Assembly: GCF_003034845.1 (NCBI RefSeq)
Contig: NZ_PZKC01000009.1
Coordinates: 62,001 to 126,000, forward strand
Reading direction: 5' to 3'
Source: Pseudothauera lacus
GTDB lineage: Bacteria; Pseudomonadota; Gammaproteobacteria; Burkholderiales; Rhodocyclaceae
Length of the DNA: 64,000 nt
In this document: positions 43,472 to 52,409 of the stretch, in pieces
How the letters are laid out: every line of letters starts with the position of its first letter
Numbering within the stretch: the stretch's first letter is position 1
Notes under the pieces: model-generated
What the model was told of the DNA's origin: nothing
Seen by the model: only the letters and a program-made list of their open reading frames with translations
Databases searched by the model: none
Made by a program: the position numbers and the translations under genes

Positions 43472-43957
43472 ATGAGCCTGATCGCCCAACTCCTTCCCCC
43501 CGCCAACGTCGTCATCGACCTCGACGCCAGCAGCAAGAAGCGCGTCTTCGAACAGGCCGGCCTGCTGTTCGAAAACCAGCAGAACATTGCCCGCAGCGTG
43601 GTCTTCGACAGCCTGTTCTCGCGCGAGCGGCTCGGTTCCACCGGCCTGGGGCAAGGCATCGCCATCCCCCACGGGCGCATCAAGGGCCTTGCCGAAGCCA
43701 CCGGTGCCTTCTTCCGCCTCGCCACCCCGGTACAGTTCGACGCTCCCGACAACCGTCCGGTGGACATGCTGTTCGTGCTGCTGGTCCCCGAACAGGCCAA
43801 CGAGACCCACCTGCAACTGCTCTCCGAGCTGGCGCAGATGTTCAGCGACCGCAACTTCCGCGACACCCTCCACCAGGCGCCCGACGCCGCTTCCATTCAC
43901 GCCCTGTTCGCCAACTGGGGCCCGCATGCGGCAGACGAGCGTAGCGCAACTGCATGA
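43472..43957 (+). CDS. ptsN: PTS IIA-like nitrogen regulatory protein
   Basis: EIIA-Ntr of 161 residues, the last phosphoacceptor of the PTS-Ntr phosphorelay. The phosphorylated histidine is His67 in LGQGIAIPHGRI. The VDMLFVLLVPEQANETHLQLLSELAQMF stretch completes the EIIA fold. It regulates rather than transports. The ATG at 43472 is in frame and its end overlaps hprK by 32 bp. Confidence 0.96.
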   Translation: MSLIAQLLPPANVVIDLDASSKKRVFEQAGLLFENQQNIARSVVFDSLFSRERLGSTGLGQGIAIPHGRIKGLAEATGAFFRLATPVQFDAPDNRPVDMLFVLLVPEQANETHLQLLSELAQMFSDRNFRDTLHQAPDAASIHALFANWGPHAADERSATA

Positions 43958-44864
43958 GGCCTTGCATCGGCGCCTGGCGCTGACGCATGTCTGCGGCCGC
44001 CTGGAAGCCGTCATCCGGGTCAGCGAGGAGCGCATCTGGCCAGCCGATCTGGTCGGCCACCTCAACCTCATCCATCCGCAGCGCCTGCAGATCCTCGGCG
44101 CCGCAGAACTGGCCTGGGCACGCCGTCAGTCGCGCGAGAAGATTGCCCACCATCTCAACGAGATCCTTGCCGCCCGCCCGCCCGCGATCATCGTTGCCGA
44201 CGGCTGCGAGACCCCCAACCTGCTGCGCGGGCTGTGCGAAAACTTCGGCGTTGCGCTGTTCACCACCACCCAGCCTTCCGCCGGCGTGGTGGACCAGTTG
44301 CGCCTCTACCTCTCCCGTCAGCTCGCCGAAAAGATCTCCCTCCACGGCGTCTTCATGGACGTGCTCGGCCTCGGCGTGTTCATCACCGGCACCTCCGGCG
44401 CCGGCAAGTCCGAGCTGGCGCTGGAACTGATCTCACGCGGCCACGGCCTGGTCGCCGACGACATCGTCGAGTTCTCGCGCATCGCCCCCACGGTACTGGA
44501 AGGGCGCTGCCCGGAACTGCTGCAGGACTACATCGAGGTCCGCGGCCTCGGCCTGCTCAACATCCGCACCATCTTCGGCGAGACCGCCTGCCGGCGGAAG
44601 ATGCGCCTGCGTCTGGTCTGCCACCTCGAACGCCGTCAGCCCGGCGAGGACGACCCCTCGCGCCTGCCGATGGCCCAGGAGATGCAGGACGTGCTCGGCG
44701 TGCAGGTACCGCGCGTCATCCTGCCGGTGGCCGCCGGGCGCAACCTCGCCGTGCTGCTCGAGGCCGCGGTGCGCTCGACCATCCTGCAGCTGCGCGGCGT
44801 GGACTCCACCCAGGACTTCATCGACCGCCAGGCGCGCGCCCTCGCCAGCGCTGAAACAAGCTGA
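43926..44864 (+). CDS. hprK: HPr kinase/phosphorylase
   Basis: HprK of 312 residues, which phosphorylates and dephosphorylates a regulatory serine of HPr. The P-loop GTSGAGKS is at 155-162, the catalytic-domain signature EVRGLGLLNIRTIFG at about 203-217, and the His/Asp pair region includes HGLVADDIVEF. In betaproteobacteria the gene accompanies ptsN. The ATG at 43926 (MRQTSVAQLHEAL) overlaps the end of ptsN, indicating coupling. Confidence 0.96.
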   Translation: MRQTSVAQLHEALHRRLALTHVCGRLEAVIRVSEERIWPADLVGHLNLIHPQRLQILGAAELAWARRQSREKIAHHLNEILAARPPAIIVADGCETPNLLRGLCENFGVALFTTTQPSAGVVDQLRLYLSRQLAEKISLHGVFMDVLGLGVFITGTSGAGKSELALELISRGHGLVADDIVEFSRIAPTVLEGRCPELLQDYIEVRGLGLLNIRTIFGETACRRKMRLRLVCHLERRQPGEDDPSRLPMAQEMQDVLGVQVPRVILPVAAGRNLAVLLEAAVRSTILQLRGVDSTQDFIDRQARALASAETS

Positions 44865-44870
44865 AAGCCG

Positions 44871-44885
44871 CCCCCCGCAGGGGGG
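44871..44885. other. GC hairpin after hprK
   Basis: CCCCCC (44871-44876), a GCA loop and GGGGGG (44880-44885), 6 bp past the hprK stop. It is followed by AAAAC on the plus strand rather than Ts, so terminator function is uncertain. A TATCAT at 44894-44899 could be a -10 for the next gene. Confidence 0.4.
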
Positions 44886-45035
44886 AAAACGCCGTATCAT
44901 GACGGCGGCACAAACGAGACCAACCGCAGCTTTGCCCGCCCCAATCCTCCCGGTGCGCTCCACGAACACCGAGCCGCACACCCCCTCCGCCGCCCTTGCG
45001 CCTCCCGCGCAGGACCTGCCGGCGGCGCTCGCCCG

Positions 45036-46649
45036 ATGAACAAGCTCCCCCAGCACTTCTTCGAAGATCGCCTGCACATCCTGCGCACACGCTGGGAGCA
45101 ATATCTGGCCGGCGGCTGCCACGAGCAGTTCATCGAGTTCGTTGTCGCCGTCAACAGCCTCGCCGAGCACTTCAGCCGCCTGCGCCTGCCCGGTCTGGTG
45201 CGTCTCTGCGAAGGGCTGGAGAACGCGGTGCTCACCCACATCGGCGAGCGCCACTGCCATCCCCTGCCTGCTTCCGACGTCGCCGCCCTGCAGCGCCAGC
45301 TCGACACCCTGATCGGTGCCGTGGGCACCACCACGCGCCCCGCTCCCGGCATCGAGCGGCGCGCCGAACCGCCACCGCCGGCAGCAGACATCGACTGGGT
45401 CAAGCCGCGCGTGGTCGGTCTGGTGTCGGCCATCGGTCGCGAGGAACTCACCGACGGCCTCGAGCGCCAGCTGCGCTTCTTCGGCTTCGAGGTCATCCGC
45501 AGCAACTGGGCTTCACCACCGGCCTCCCTCGACGAGCCGCTGGCGGTGCTGTTCGTGCCCGCAGGGGCCGACGCCACCGACATCGAGCTGGCCCTCATCG
45601 GTCGTTACCGCCAGGCCTGCCCGGCCAGCCAGCTCTTCTATCTCGGCGTCAACGCGCGCATCGAACCCATCGTCGCGCTGATGCGTGCCGGCGTGGACGT
45701 CGCCGTACCTGTCGCGGAGCCGCCATCGACGGTGGTCAACCGCCTCCTCGACCTCGTCCAGACCCACGAACAGGAACGCTACCGCGTGCTGGTGGTGGAG
45801 GACTCGCGGGTCGCCGCCACGCTGATCCGCCGCACCCTTGCCGAGCACGGCATCGACAGCGAGAGCATCGGCGACCCCGGCACCCTGCTCGAAGCGCTCC
45901 ACGACTACCGCCCCGACCTCATCCTGATGGACATGTACATGCCGCGCTTCACCGGCGTGGAGGCCACCCGGGTGCTGCGCCAGATGTCGGCCTACCAGTC
46001 GCTGCCGATCATCTACCTGTCGGGTGAATCCGACGTCGGCATGCAGGTCGAGGCTCTGCGCCTGGGCGGCGACCAGTTCCTCATCAAGCCTTTCAACCCG
46101 GTGTTGCTGCCCGCGGTGGTGAAGACCCAGATTGCCCGCTTCCGCGAGATGCAGCGCTCCAGCCAGGTGGACGGTCTCACCGGACTGCTCAACCACTCCA
46201 CCGTCAAGGCCCGCCTGAAGGCGATGGTCGAAGCCGCCGCCCCCGGCGCCCGCTTCACCGTCACCATGCTCGACATCGACCACTTCAAGGCCATCAACGA
46301 CACCTACGGCCACCCTGTCGGCGACCAGGTCATCCGCGGCCTCGCCTGGCTGCTCAAGGCCCGGCTGCGCGACACCGACCTCATCGGCCGCTACGGCGGC
46401 GAGGAGTTTCTCATCGCCCTCGCGGATGCCGACCTGACGCTGACCCACACCGTCATCGACCGCATCCGCGCAGACTTTGCCGCACTGCCGCACACCCATC
46501 CCGGCGGCGCCCTGCACGCCACCTTCAGTGCCGGGATGAGCGCCTTCCCGGCCGTCGACAGCGCCGCCGCACTCACCGAGTTCGCCGACGCCGCCCTGCT
46601 CAACGCCAAACGCCTGGGACGCAACCGGGTGGAAAGCAGCCCCGGCTGA
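45036..46649 (+). CDS. response-regulator diguanylate cyclase with Hpt-like and receiver-like N-terminus
   Basis: Protein of 537 residues. Four parts can be seen. (1) Residues 1-85 look like a degenerate Hpt domain: VNSLAEHFSRLRLPGLVRLCEGLE aligns with the usual AHxLKG motif but has Asn40 where the phosphoacceptor His should be. (2) About 125-240 is a receiver-like fold without the acidic pocket. (3) About 248-368 is a normal receiver (VVEDSRVAAT, phosphoacceptor Asp near 299 in LILMDMYMPRFTG, Lys in LIKPF). (4) About 380-535 is a GGDEF cyclase with an intact GGEEF (near 454). It should make cyclic di-GMP when the third domain is phosphorylated. No partner kinase is adjacent. Confidence 0.9.
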   Translation: MNKLPQHFFEDRLHILRTRWEQYLAGGCHEQFIEFVVAVNSLAEHFSRLRLPGLVRLCEGLENAVLTHIGERHCHPLPASDVAALQRQLDTLIGAVGTTTRPAPGIERRAEPPPPAADIDWVKPRVVGLVSAIGREELTDGLERQLRFFGFEVIRSNWASPPASLDEPLAVLFVPAGADATDIELALIGRYRQACPASQLFYLGVNARIEPIVALMRAGVDVAVPVAEPPSTVVNRLLDLVQTHEQERYRVLVVEDSRVAATLIRRTLAEHGIDSESIGDPGTLLEALHDYRPDLILMDMYMPRFTGVEATRVLRQMSAYQSLPIIYLSGESDVGMQVEALRLGGDQFLIKPFNPVLLPAVVKTQIARFREMQRSSQVDGLTGLLNHSTVKARLKAMVEAAAPGARFTVTMLDIDHFKAINDTYGHPVGDQVIRGLAWLLKARLRDTDLIGRYGGEEFLIALADADLTLTHTVIDRIRADFAALPHTHPGGALHATFSAGMSAFPAVDSAAALTEFADAALLNAKRLGRNRVESSPG

Positions 46650-46736
46650 ACGCCACCCGCGCCGCGCCAGCCTTGCCGCAGTGCGGCATGGGCTGCTACG
46701 CTCGATCCCTTTCGCGCCCTCTGCCCGCCCCCCATC

Positions 46737-48257
46737 ATGACCCAAGCCCCCCCGGACTACCTGGAACGCGTGCTCAACGCCCAGGTCTATGACGTTGCCG
46801 TCGAAACCCCGCTCGACCTCGCCAGCAATCTGTCCGCGCGCCTGCACAACCGCATCTACTTCAAGCGCGAGGACATGCAGCCGGTGTTCAGCTTCAAGCT
46901 GCGCGGCGCCTACAACAAGATGGCCCAGCTCTCGCCGCAGGCCCTCAAGCGCGGGGTGATCTGCGCCTCGGCGGGCAACCACGCCCAGGGCGTCGCGCTC
47001 TCCGCGCAGAAGCTCGGCGTACGCGCGGTGATCGTCATGCCCACCTCCACGCCGCAGATCAAGATCGACGCGGTCAAGGCGCGCGGCGGCGAGGTGGTGC
47101 TGGCCGGCGACTCCTATTCCGACGCCTATACCCACGCGCTGGAACTGGAGAAGGCGGAGAAGCTGACCTTCGTCCACCCCTTCGACGACCCCGACGTAAT
47201 CGCCGGCCAGGGCACCATCGGCATGGAGATCCTGCGCGCCCACCCCAAGCCCATCCACGCCATCTTCTGTTGCGTGGGCGGCGGCGGCCTGATCGCCGGG
47301 GTGGCGGCCTACGTCAAGCGCCTGCGCCCGGAGACCCGCATCATCGGGGTCGAGGCGGTGGACGCCGACGCCATGACGCGCTCTCTGGCCGCCGGCAAGC
47401 GCGTGGTGCTCGATCAGGTCGGCCTGTTCGCCGACGGCGCCGCGGTGAAGGAGGTCGGCAGCGAGACCTTCCGCCTCTGCCAGCAGTACGTCGATGAGAT
47501 GATCCTGGTGGACAACGACGCCATCTGCGCGGCGATCAAGGACGTCTTCGAGGACACCCGCTCCATCCTCGAGCCGGCCGGCGCGCTCGCCGTGGCCGGC
47601 GCCAAGGAATACGCCAAGCGCCACAAGCTGCGCGACAAGAGCCTGGTGGCGGTGGCCTCCGGCGCCAACATGAACTTCGACCGCCTGCGCTTCGTCGCCG
47701 AGCGCGCCGAACTCGGCGAACAGCGCGAAGCCGTGCTGGCGGTGACCATCCCGGAAAAACCCGGCTCCTTCCGCAAGTTCATCGGCGTGCTCGGCAGCCG
47801 CAACATCACCGAGTTCAACTACCGCTACGCCGACGCCACGCGCGCCCACATCTTCGTCGGCGTCACCGTGCACAACCGCGCCGATGTCGGCCGCCTGGTG
47901 GAACTGCTGGCGCGCCACGAACTGCCGGCAGTGGACCTGACCGACGACGAGATGGCCAAGACCCATGTGCGCTACATGGTGGGTGGGCGCGCGCCGCAGG
48001 TGGACAACGAACTGATCTACCGCTTCACCTTCCCAGAGCGTCCCGGCGCGCTGATGAACTTCCTCTCCAACCTGCATTCGGACTGGAACATCAGCCTCTT
48101 CCACTACCGCAACCATGGTTCCGACTTCGGCCGCGTGCTGGTCGGCATGCAGGTACCGCCGGGCGACCGCGGCGCCTTCCAGGACTTCCTCGACCGCCTC
48201 GGCTACGCCTACGTGGACGAAAGCGCCAACCCCGCCTACCGCCTCTTCCTCGGCTGA
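46737..48257 (+). CDS. ilvA: threonine ammonia-lyase, biosynthetic
   Basis: Threonine deaminase of 506 residues, the first enzyme of isoleucine synthesis (threonine to 2-oxobutanoate). PLP-binding Lys54 lies in FSFKLRGAYNKM; SAGNHAQGVALSAQKLG, the glycine-rich loop VGGGGLIAGVAAYVKRL and the SGANMNFDRL serine region follow. Two C-terminal ACT-like regulatory domains (about 325-415 and 420-505) are present, consistent with isoleucine feedback, so this is the biosynthetic and not the short catabolic form. Confidence 0.96.
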   Translation: MTQAPPDYLERVLNAQVYDVAVETPLDLASNLSARLHNRIYFKREDMQPVFSFKLRGAYNKMAQLSPQALKRGVICASAGNHAQGVALSAQKLGVRAVIVMPTSTPQIKIDAVKARGGEVVLAGDSYSDAYTHALELEKAEKLTFVHPFDDPDVIAGQGTIGMEILRAHPKPIHAIFCCVGGGGLIAGVAAYVKRLRPETRIIGVEAVDADAMTRSLAAGKRVVLDQVGLFADGAAVKEVGSETFRLCQQYVDEMILVDNDAICAAIKDVFEDTRSILEPAGALAVAGAKEYAKRHKLRDKSLVAVASGANMNFDRLRFVAERAELGEQREAVLAVTIPEKPGSFRKFIGVLGSRNITEFNYRYADATRAHIFVGVTVHNRADVGRLVELLARHELPAVDLTDDEMAKTHVRYMVGGRAPQVDNELIYRFTFPERPGALMNFLSNLHSDWNISLFHYRNHGSDFGRVLVGMQVPPGDRGAFQDFLDRLGYAYVDESANPAYRLFLG

Positions 48258-48273
48258 AGCCGCAGCGCGGCGC

Positions 48274-48876
48274 TCACCGCGCCGCCCGCGGCGCGAACAC
48301 GCCGGCCTCGGTGACCAACCAGTCCATCGGACGGTCATGAGGCTGCGGAAACACCGTCCCGGTGCGCCCGCACTCGAAGCCCACGCCCACCGCCACGGTG
48401 TCGAGCACTGCCAGCGTGCGGTCGAAATATCCCCCGCCGTAGCCCAGACGGTAGCCCTCGCCATCAAAGGCATTCAGGGGCACCAGCACGACGTCCGGAC
48501 GCACCGCCGGCCCCTGCGCCGGATAGGGGATGCCGTGGCAATCCACGGCCAGCTCCATGCCCGGCCGCCAGCCACGGAACGTCAGCGGCGCATTCTTGTC
48601 CAGTACCGCGGGGAGCGCCGCGCTGCGCTCCGCCGCCGCATCCAGCCAGGCCGCCAGCCAGGCGCGCAGGTCGGCCTCACCGCGCCACGGCCAGCAGAAG
48701 GCCACGCAAGCCGGCCGGAGGTCGTCGAAGAGGCGCTCCAGGTGTGCGACAAGGCGCCCGGTGAGCACCTCCCGCGTCTCTTCGGGCAGGGCTTCACGGG
48801 CGGCGATGGCCGTCGCACGCAGAGTGCGGCGGGCTGCGGCGGGGTCAGATGTAACAGGCGCGGCGATGGATTTCAT
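48274..48876 (-). CDS. 5-formyltetrahydrofolate cyclo-ligase
   Basis: Protein of 200 residues (methenyltetrahydrofolate synthetase family) that converts 5-formyltetrahydrofolate to 5,10-methenyltetrahydrofolate with ATP. Signature features are the basic N-terminus (RRTLRATAIAAREAL), VLVPLNAFDGEGYRLGYGGGYFDRTLA and VGVGFECG. The ATG at 48876 is chosen; upstream in-frame starts run into the divergent slt gene. It is convergent with ilvA, 16 bp apart. Confidence 0.93.
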   Translation of the reverse strand: MKSIAAPVTSDPAAARRTLRATAIAAREALPEETREVLTGRLVAHLERLFDDLRPACVAFCWPWRGEADLRAWLAAWLDAAAERSAALPAVLDKNAPLTFRGWRPGMELAVDCHGIPYPAQGPAVRPDVVLVPLNAFDGEGYRLGYGGGYFDRTLAVLDTVAVGVGFECGRTGTVFPQPHDRPMDWLVTEAGVFAPRAAR

Positions 48877-48916
48877 TGTGGTAACTTGCGCGGCTTCTCG
48901 GGGAGGATGGTAAGCG

Positions 48917-50845
48917 ATGGGCAACTGGGTGTGGGGGTTCGTGCTCGCCTGCAGCGTATTGCTCGGCGGGCCGGCACAGGCGCAGAGCGGCGACGCGCGC
49001 ATCCTCGCTGCCCGCGAGGCGCTGCGCACCGGCGACCGCGCCACCCTGGAACGTCTGGCCAGCCAGCGCGAACCGCATGAGCTTGATGCCTACGTGCATT
49101 ACTGGCTGCTGTTCAACAAGCTCGCCCGTCCCGACCCACCACCGGTGGCGGAGCTCGAAGCCTTCCTCCGCCTCCACCCCGGCACCCTGCTCGCCGAGCG
49201 CCTGCGCGGCGACTGGCTGCGTCGGCTGGCGAAGGACGAGCAGTGGCCCGCCTACCTGCGCCTCTACGCCGCGCTGGAGCGCCCCGACGCCGAACTGCGC
49301 TGCCATGCCTGGCATGCCCGCCTGCGCACCGGAGACGCCACCGTCAGCGCGGAAACCGCAGCCCTGTGGACCGAAGAGGTCGGCAACCACGCCACCTGCA
49401 ACCCCGTCCTGCAGGCCCTGGCGCGCAGCGGCGCGGTAAGCAGCGAGCAGGTATGGTGGCGTATCCGCCGCCAGGTCGAACTGCGCGACCCCGCCCCTGC
49501 GCGCACCACCCTGCAATGGCTGCCGGCCAGCGAGGCGCCGGCGCTGGCCAGCTTCAACCGCGCCCTCGACAACCCCGGCCCCTTTCTCGACCGCCTGCCT
49601 GCGGGCCTCACCGCGCGCCGCGAAGGACGCGAACTGGTACTGGTGGCGCTAGCCCGGCTGGCGCGCGAAAACCCCGAGGCGGCCTACGTCAACCTGATGC
49701 GTCTGCGCGCCCAACTCGATGCCGACCAGATCGCCTACGCCCATGCCGCACTCGCCCTGCGTGCCGCCTACCGGCAATCCCGCCAGGCCCTCGACTGGTT
49801 CGACGCCGCCGGCACCATCCCGCTCAGCGCCGAGCAGCGCGCCTGGCGCATCCGCGCCGCGCTCCGCCACGGCGACTGGGGGCGTGTGCGCCTGGGCATC
49901 GAGGCCCTGCCCGCCACGGAGCGCGACTCCGCGGAGTGGATCTACTGGCTCGGCCGCGCCCACCAGGCCCAGGGCAATGGCGCTCTCGCCAATGAACTCT
50001 ATGAGCGCATCGCCGGCGAGCATCACTTCTACGGCATGCTTGCCGGCGAGGAACTCGGCCGCCTGTTCACCCTGCCGCCACGCCAGGGTGCCGGCCAGAC
50101 CCCGCGCGGGGGCGCCGACAACGACCCGGCGCTGCGCCGCGCGCTCGCCCTCTACCGCCTCGACATGCGCTTCGACGCCCAGCGCGAGTGGAACTGGGCA
50201 CTGCGCGGGCGCGATGAAGCCTTCCTCGTCGCCGCCGCCGAGCTCGCCCTGCGCCACGACATCTACGACCGCGCGATCAACACCGCCGAACTGGCCAGCA
50301 ACCGCGACCACTTCGAACTGCGCTTCATCACGCCCTACCGCCAGGTCATCGAGCCGCAGGTGCAGCGCCAGGGGCTGGAAATGAGCTGGGTGTACGGGCT
50401 GATGCGCCAGGAGAGCCGCTTCATCGCCCCCGCACGCTCCAGCGCCGGCGCCCAGGGCCTGATGCAGGTGATGCCTGCCACCGGCCAGTGGGTGGCCCGC
50501 AAGATCGGCCTGCCCAACTACAGCCAGCGCATGCTCACCGACCCCGACACCAATGTCCTGCTCGGCACCAGCTACATGCGCATCATCCTCGACGACCTCG
50601 ACAACCACCCGGTACTGGCTTCCGCCGGCTACAACGCCGGCCCCGGCCGCGCGTGGCGCTGGCGCGACGAACGCCCGCTGGAGGGGGCGATCTACACCGA
50701 GACCATCCCCTTCGACGAAACCCGCGACTACGTCAAGAAGGTGATGGCCAACACAGTGATCTACGCCGCCCTGCTCGACGGCCGCCCGCAGTCGCTGAAG
50801 ACCCGCCTGGGCACCATCGCGCCGCGCACCGACGGCGGCAGCTGA
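48917..50845 (+). CDS. slt: soluble lytic murein transglycosylase
   Basis: Slt70-type transglycosylase of 642 residues, the normal size. It cleaves the glycan strands of peptidoglycan, forming 1,6-anhydro-MurNAc ends, in the periplasm. A signal peptide MGNWVWGFVLACSVLLGGPAQA is followed by a long alpha-superhelical U/L domain (about 25-460) and the C-terminal SLT domain. The catalytic Glu (near 499) lies in GLMRQESRFIAPARSSAGAQGLMQVMPATG, with the NVLLGTSYMRIIL and ASAGYNAGPGRAWRW motifs. The gene is divergent from the cyclo-ligase gene. Confidence 0.95.
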   Translation: MGNWVWGFVLACSVLLGGPAQAQSGDARILAAREALRTGDRATLERLASQREPHELDAYVHYWLLFNKLARPDPPPVAELEAFLRLHPGTLLAERLRGDWLRRLAKDEQWPAYLRLYAALERPDAELRCHAWHARLRTGDATVSAETAALWTEEVGNHATCNPVLQALARSGAVSSEQVWWRIRRQVELRDPAPARTTLQWLPASEAPALASFNRALDNPGPFLDRLPAGLTARREGRELVLVALARLARENPEAAYVNLMRLRAQLDADQIAYAHAALALRAAYRQSRQALDWFDAAGTIPLSAEQRAWRIRAALRHGDWGRVRLGIEALPATERDSAEWIYWLGRAHQAQGNGALANELYERIAGEHHFYGMLAGEELGRLFTLPPRQGAGQTPRGGADNDPALRRALALYRLDMRFDAQREWNWALRGRDEAFLVAAAELALRHDIYDRAINTAELASNRDHFELRFITPYRQVIEPQVQRQGLEMSWVYGLMRQESRFIAPARSSAGAQGLMQVMPATGQWVARKIGLPNYSQRMLTDPDTNVLLGTSYMRIILDDLDNHPVLASAGYNAGPGRAWRWRDERPLEGAIYTETIPFDETRDYVKKVMANTVIYAALLDGRPQSLKTRLGTIAPRTDGGS

Positions 50846-50855
50846 GGCCCAGCGC

Positions 50856-52409
50856 TCACTGCGGCCGACAGCCGGCGCGCAGGCCGTTGAGCCAGGCGTC
50901 GAGCTGCTGCCTGCCGCCATCGTCGAGATGGCCCCGCATGGCCGCATACCACGCCACAACCTCGTCCTCGCCCATCGCCGCACGCACGAACGGCAGGCTC
51001 TTGTCGAAGAACGACTGCAGGAATGGCAGCCGCTGCATGAACAGGAAGGTGTCGTCGGTACTCTGGCTGCACTCATAGAGCTGGCGCAGTTTCACCAGGT
51101 AAGGCAATCCGGCCCGCCACTGCGCCGTGCTGGCAAAGGCGGAAAGGATGCTGATCAGCATGTCCGCCCAGGGCACGGCGTTCTCAGCACGATTGAGCGC
51201 CTCCGCCGTGACGAACCACTGCTCCCCGCGTGCCACCTCCCCGCACATCACCGCGGTGGTTGCCAGCTGCAGGGCAGTGTGCGCATCAGGGTGGCGCTCA
51301 AAGAGCACCCGGTAGGCGTCGTACGCGCGGCTCCACTGCCCCGTGCGTGACAGGCACAGGGCGCTGAGACGCCACGCATCGGCCTGCATTGCAGCGTTGT
51401 CGCTGGCCAGCAGGCCTTCCACGCGCAGCAAGGCGCTTTCGAAGGCATCGTTCTCGAAGTCGGCCAGCGCGGTGGCGAACTCGCCCTCCTCCTCGCCCCC
51501 GGCGGACGGCTCCGCATCGGCCGACGGGGCCGGAGCACCGAGATGGGCGCTCAGCCGCGCGTAGTCCTCCGCACTCACGCACCAGTCGGCGAGCACTGCG
51601 GTGCGCTCGGTGGCGATCCTGCCGTTGTCGCGGCGCTGGTGGGTGAGAACGAAGACGCTGACCCAACGTGCGTCCGGATCCTCCTCGACCGCCGAACATT
51701 CGAGCAGGATCGTCCACCAGCACGATGCCGCCGGCGCGCCATGCTCGACGGCCCGCGGATGGGAGAGCAGAAACCCGACCCCCTCCTCGGCGAGGCGCGT
51801 GCCAAGCATCGCGGACAAGCCGCCAGCCCACCACAACTCACCGGTGCACGTCTTCTCCGCCCAGCGGTGCGCCGTCTCGCTGTACGGCTCGGTGGCCGCA
51901 AGCCGGCTCAGGGAGGCAGGGATGGACAGCAGGAGGAAGGCTTCCACGGCCCACACCGCAGGCAGCCACCCGGCCATGAAGCGCTGTGGGCTGGCCTGCA
52001 CGGCAACCTCCGCCAGCGCATCGAAAAACACCCACCAGCCATGCGGCCCCGAGCGCACAAGATGCAAGGCCAGCGCCTTGCCATGCTGGAACTCCAGATA
52101 GGCAAAGACACACCAGTGCACCCACAGACCGAAGGCTGCAAGCGCCAGCCCGGCCCAGAATGCAAAACGCGGCGAGCGTACATGTCCTCGCCACACGGTC
52201 AGCCAGCACACCACACCGGTGAAGACACTGCAGAAGATCAGCCCCAGCACCGCAACCACGGCGGCAGGGCTGTAATGCAGGCACAGCGCGTAGAGGCCCC
52301 CACAGAGCGCCACCCCGGGGATACCGACGATCGCCAACTGCCCCAGCACACGCGAGGACACCCGTCCCGACGGACTGTAAACGGAAATCGCAGCAGCGGC
52401 AGGTGTCAC
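50856..52409 (-). CDS. membrane protein with TPR-like C-terminus, unknown function
   Basis: Protein of 517 residues, not recognised. The first 190 residues hold about four or five hydrophobic segments (for example LGQLAIVGIPGVALCGGLYALCL, VAVLGLIFCSVFTGVVCWLTV, FAFWAGLALAAFGLWVHWCVF, and WLPAVWAVEAFLLLSI). A soluble middle region follows, then an acidic linker (PSADAEPSAGGEEEGE) and a C-terminal helical-repeat part (about 320-510, ADAWRLSALCLSRTGQWSRAYDAYRVLFERHPDAHTALQLATTAVMCGEV) that reads like TPRs. Its start overlaps the App1-like phosphatase stop (ATGA-type, 52406-52409), so it is in one unit with that gene and the glycosyltransferase. Confidence 0.7.
   Translation of the reverse strand: MTPAAAAISVYSPSGRVSSRVLGQLAIVGIPGVALCGGLYALCLHYSPAAVVAVLGLIFCSVFTGVVCWLTVWRGHVRSPRFAFWAGLALAAFGLWVHWCVFAYLEFQHGKALALHLVRSGPHGWWVFFDALAEVAVQASPQRFMAGWLPAVWAVEAFLLLSIPASLSRLAATEPYSETAHRWAEKTCTGELWWAGGLSAMLGTRLAEEGVGFLLSHPRAVEHGAPAASCWWTILLECSAVEEDPDARWVSVFVLTHQRRDNGRIATERTAVLADWCVSAEDYARLSAHLGAPAPSADAEPSAGGEEEGEFATALADFENDAFESALLRVEGLLASDNAAMQADAWRLSALCLSRTGQWSRAYDAYRVLFERHPDAHTALQLATTAVMCGEVARGEQWFVTAEALNRAENAVPWADMLISILSAFASTAQWRAGLPYLVKLRQLYECSQSTDDTFLFMQRLPFLQSFFDKSLPFVRAAMGEDEVVAWYAAMRGHLDDGGRQQLDAWLNGLRAGCRPQ

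Noticed and set aside
44871-44885. Hairpin after hprK as a definite intrinsic terminator
   Set aside because: It is followed by As, not Ts, on the transcribed strand; kept only as a hairpin of unknown role.
45513-48473. Minus-strand open frame of 986 codons antisense to the diguanylate cyclase and ilvA
   Set aside because: Same effect of GC-rich codons; the opposite strand carries clear ilvA and GGDEF motifs.
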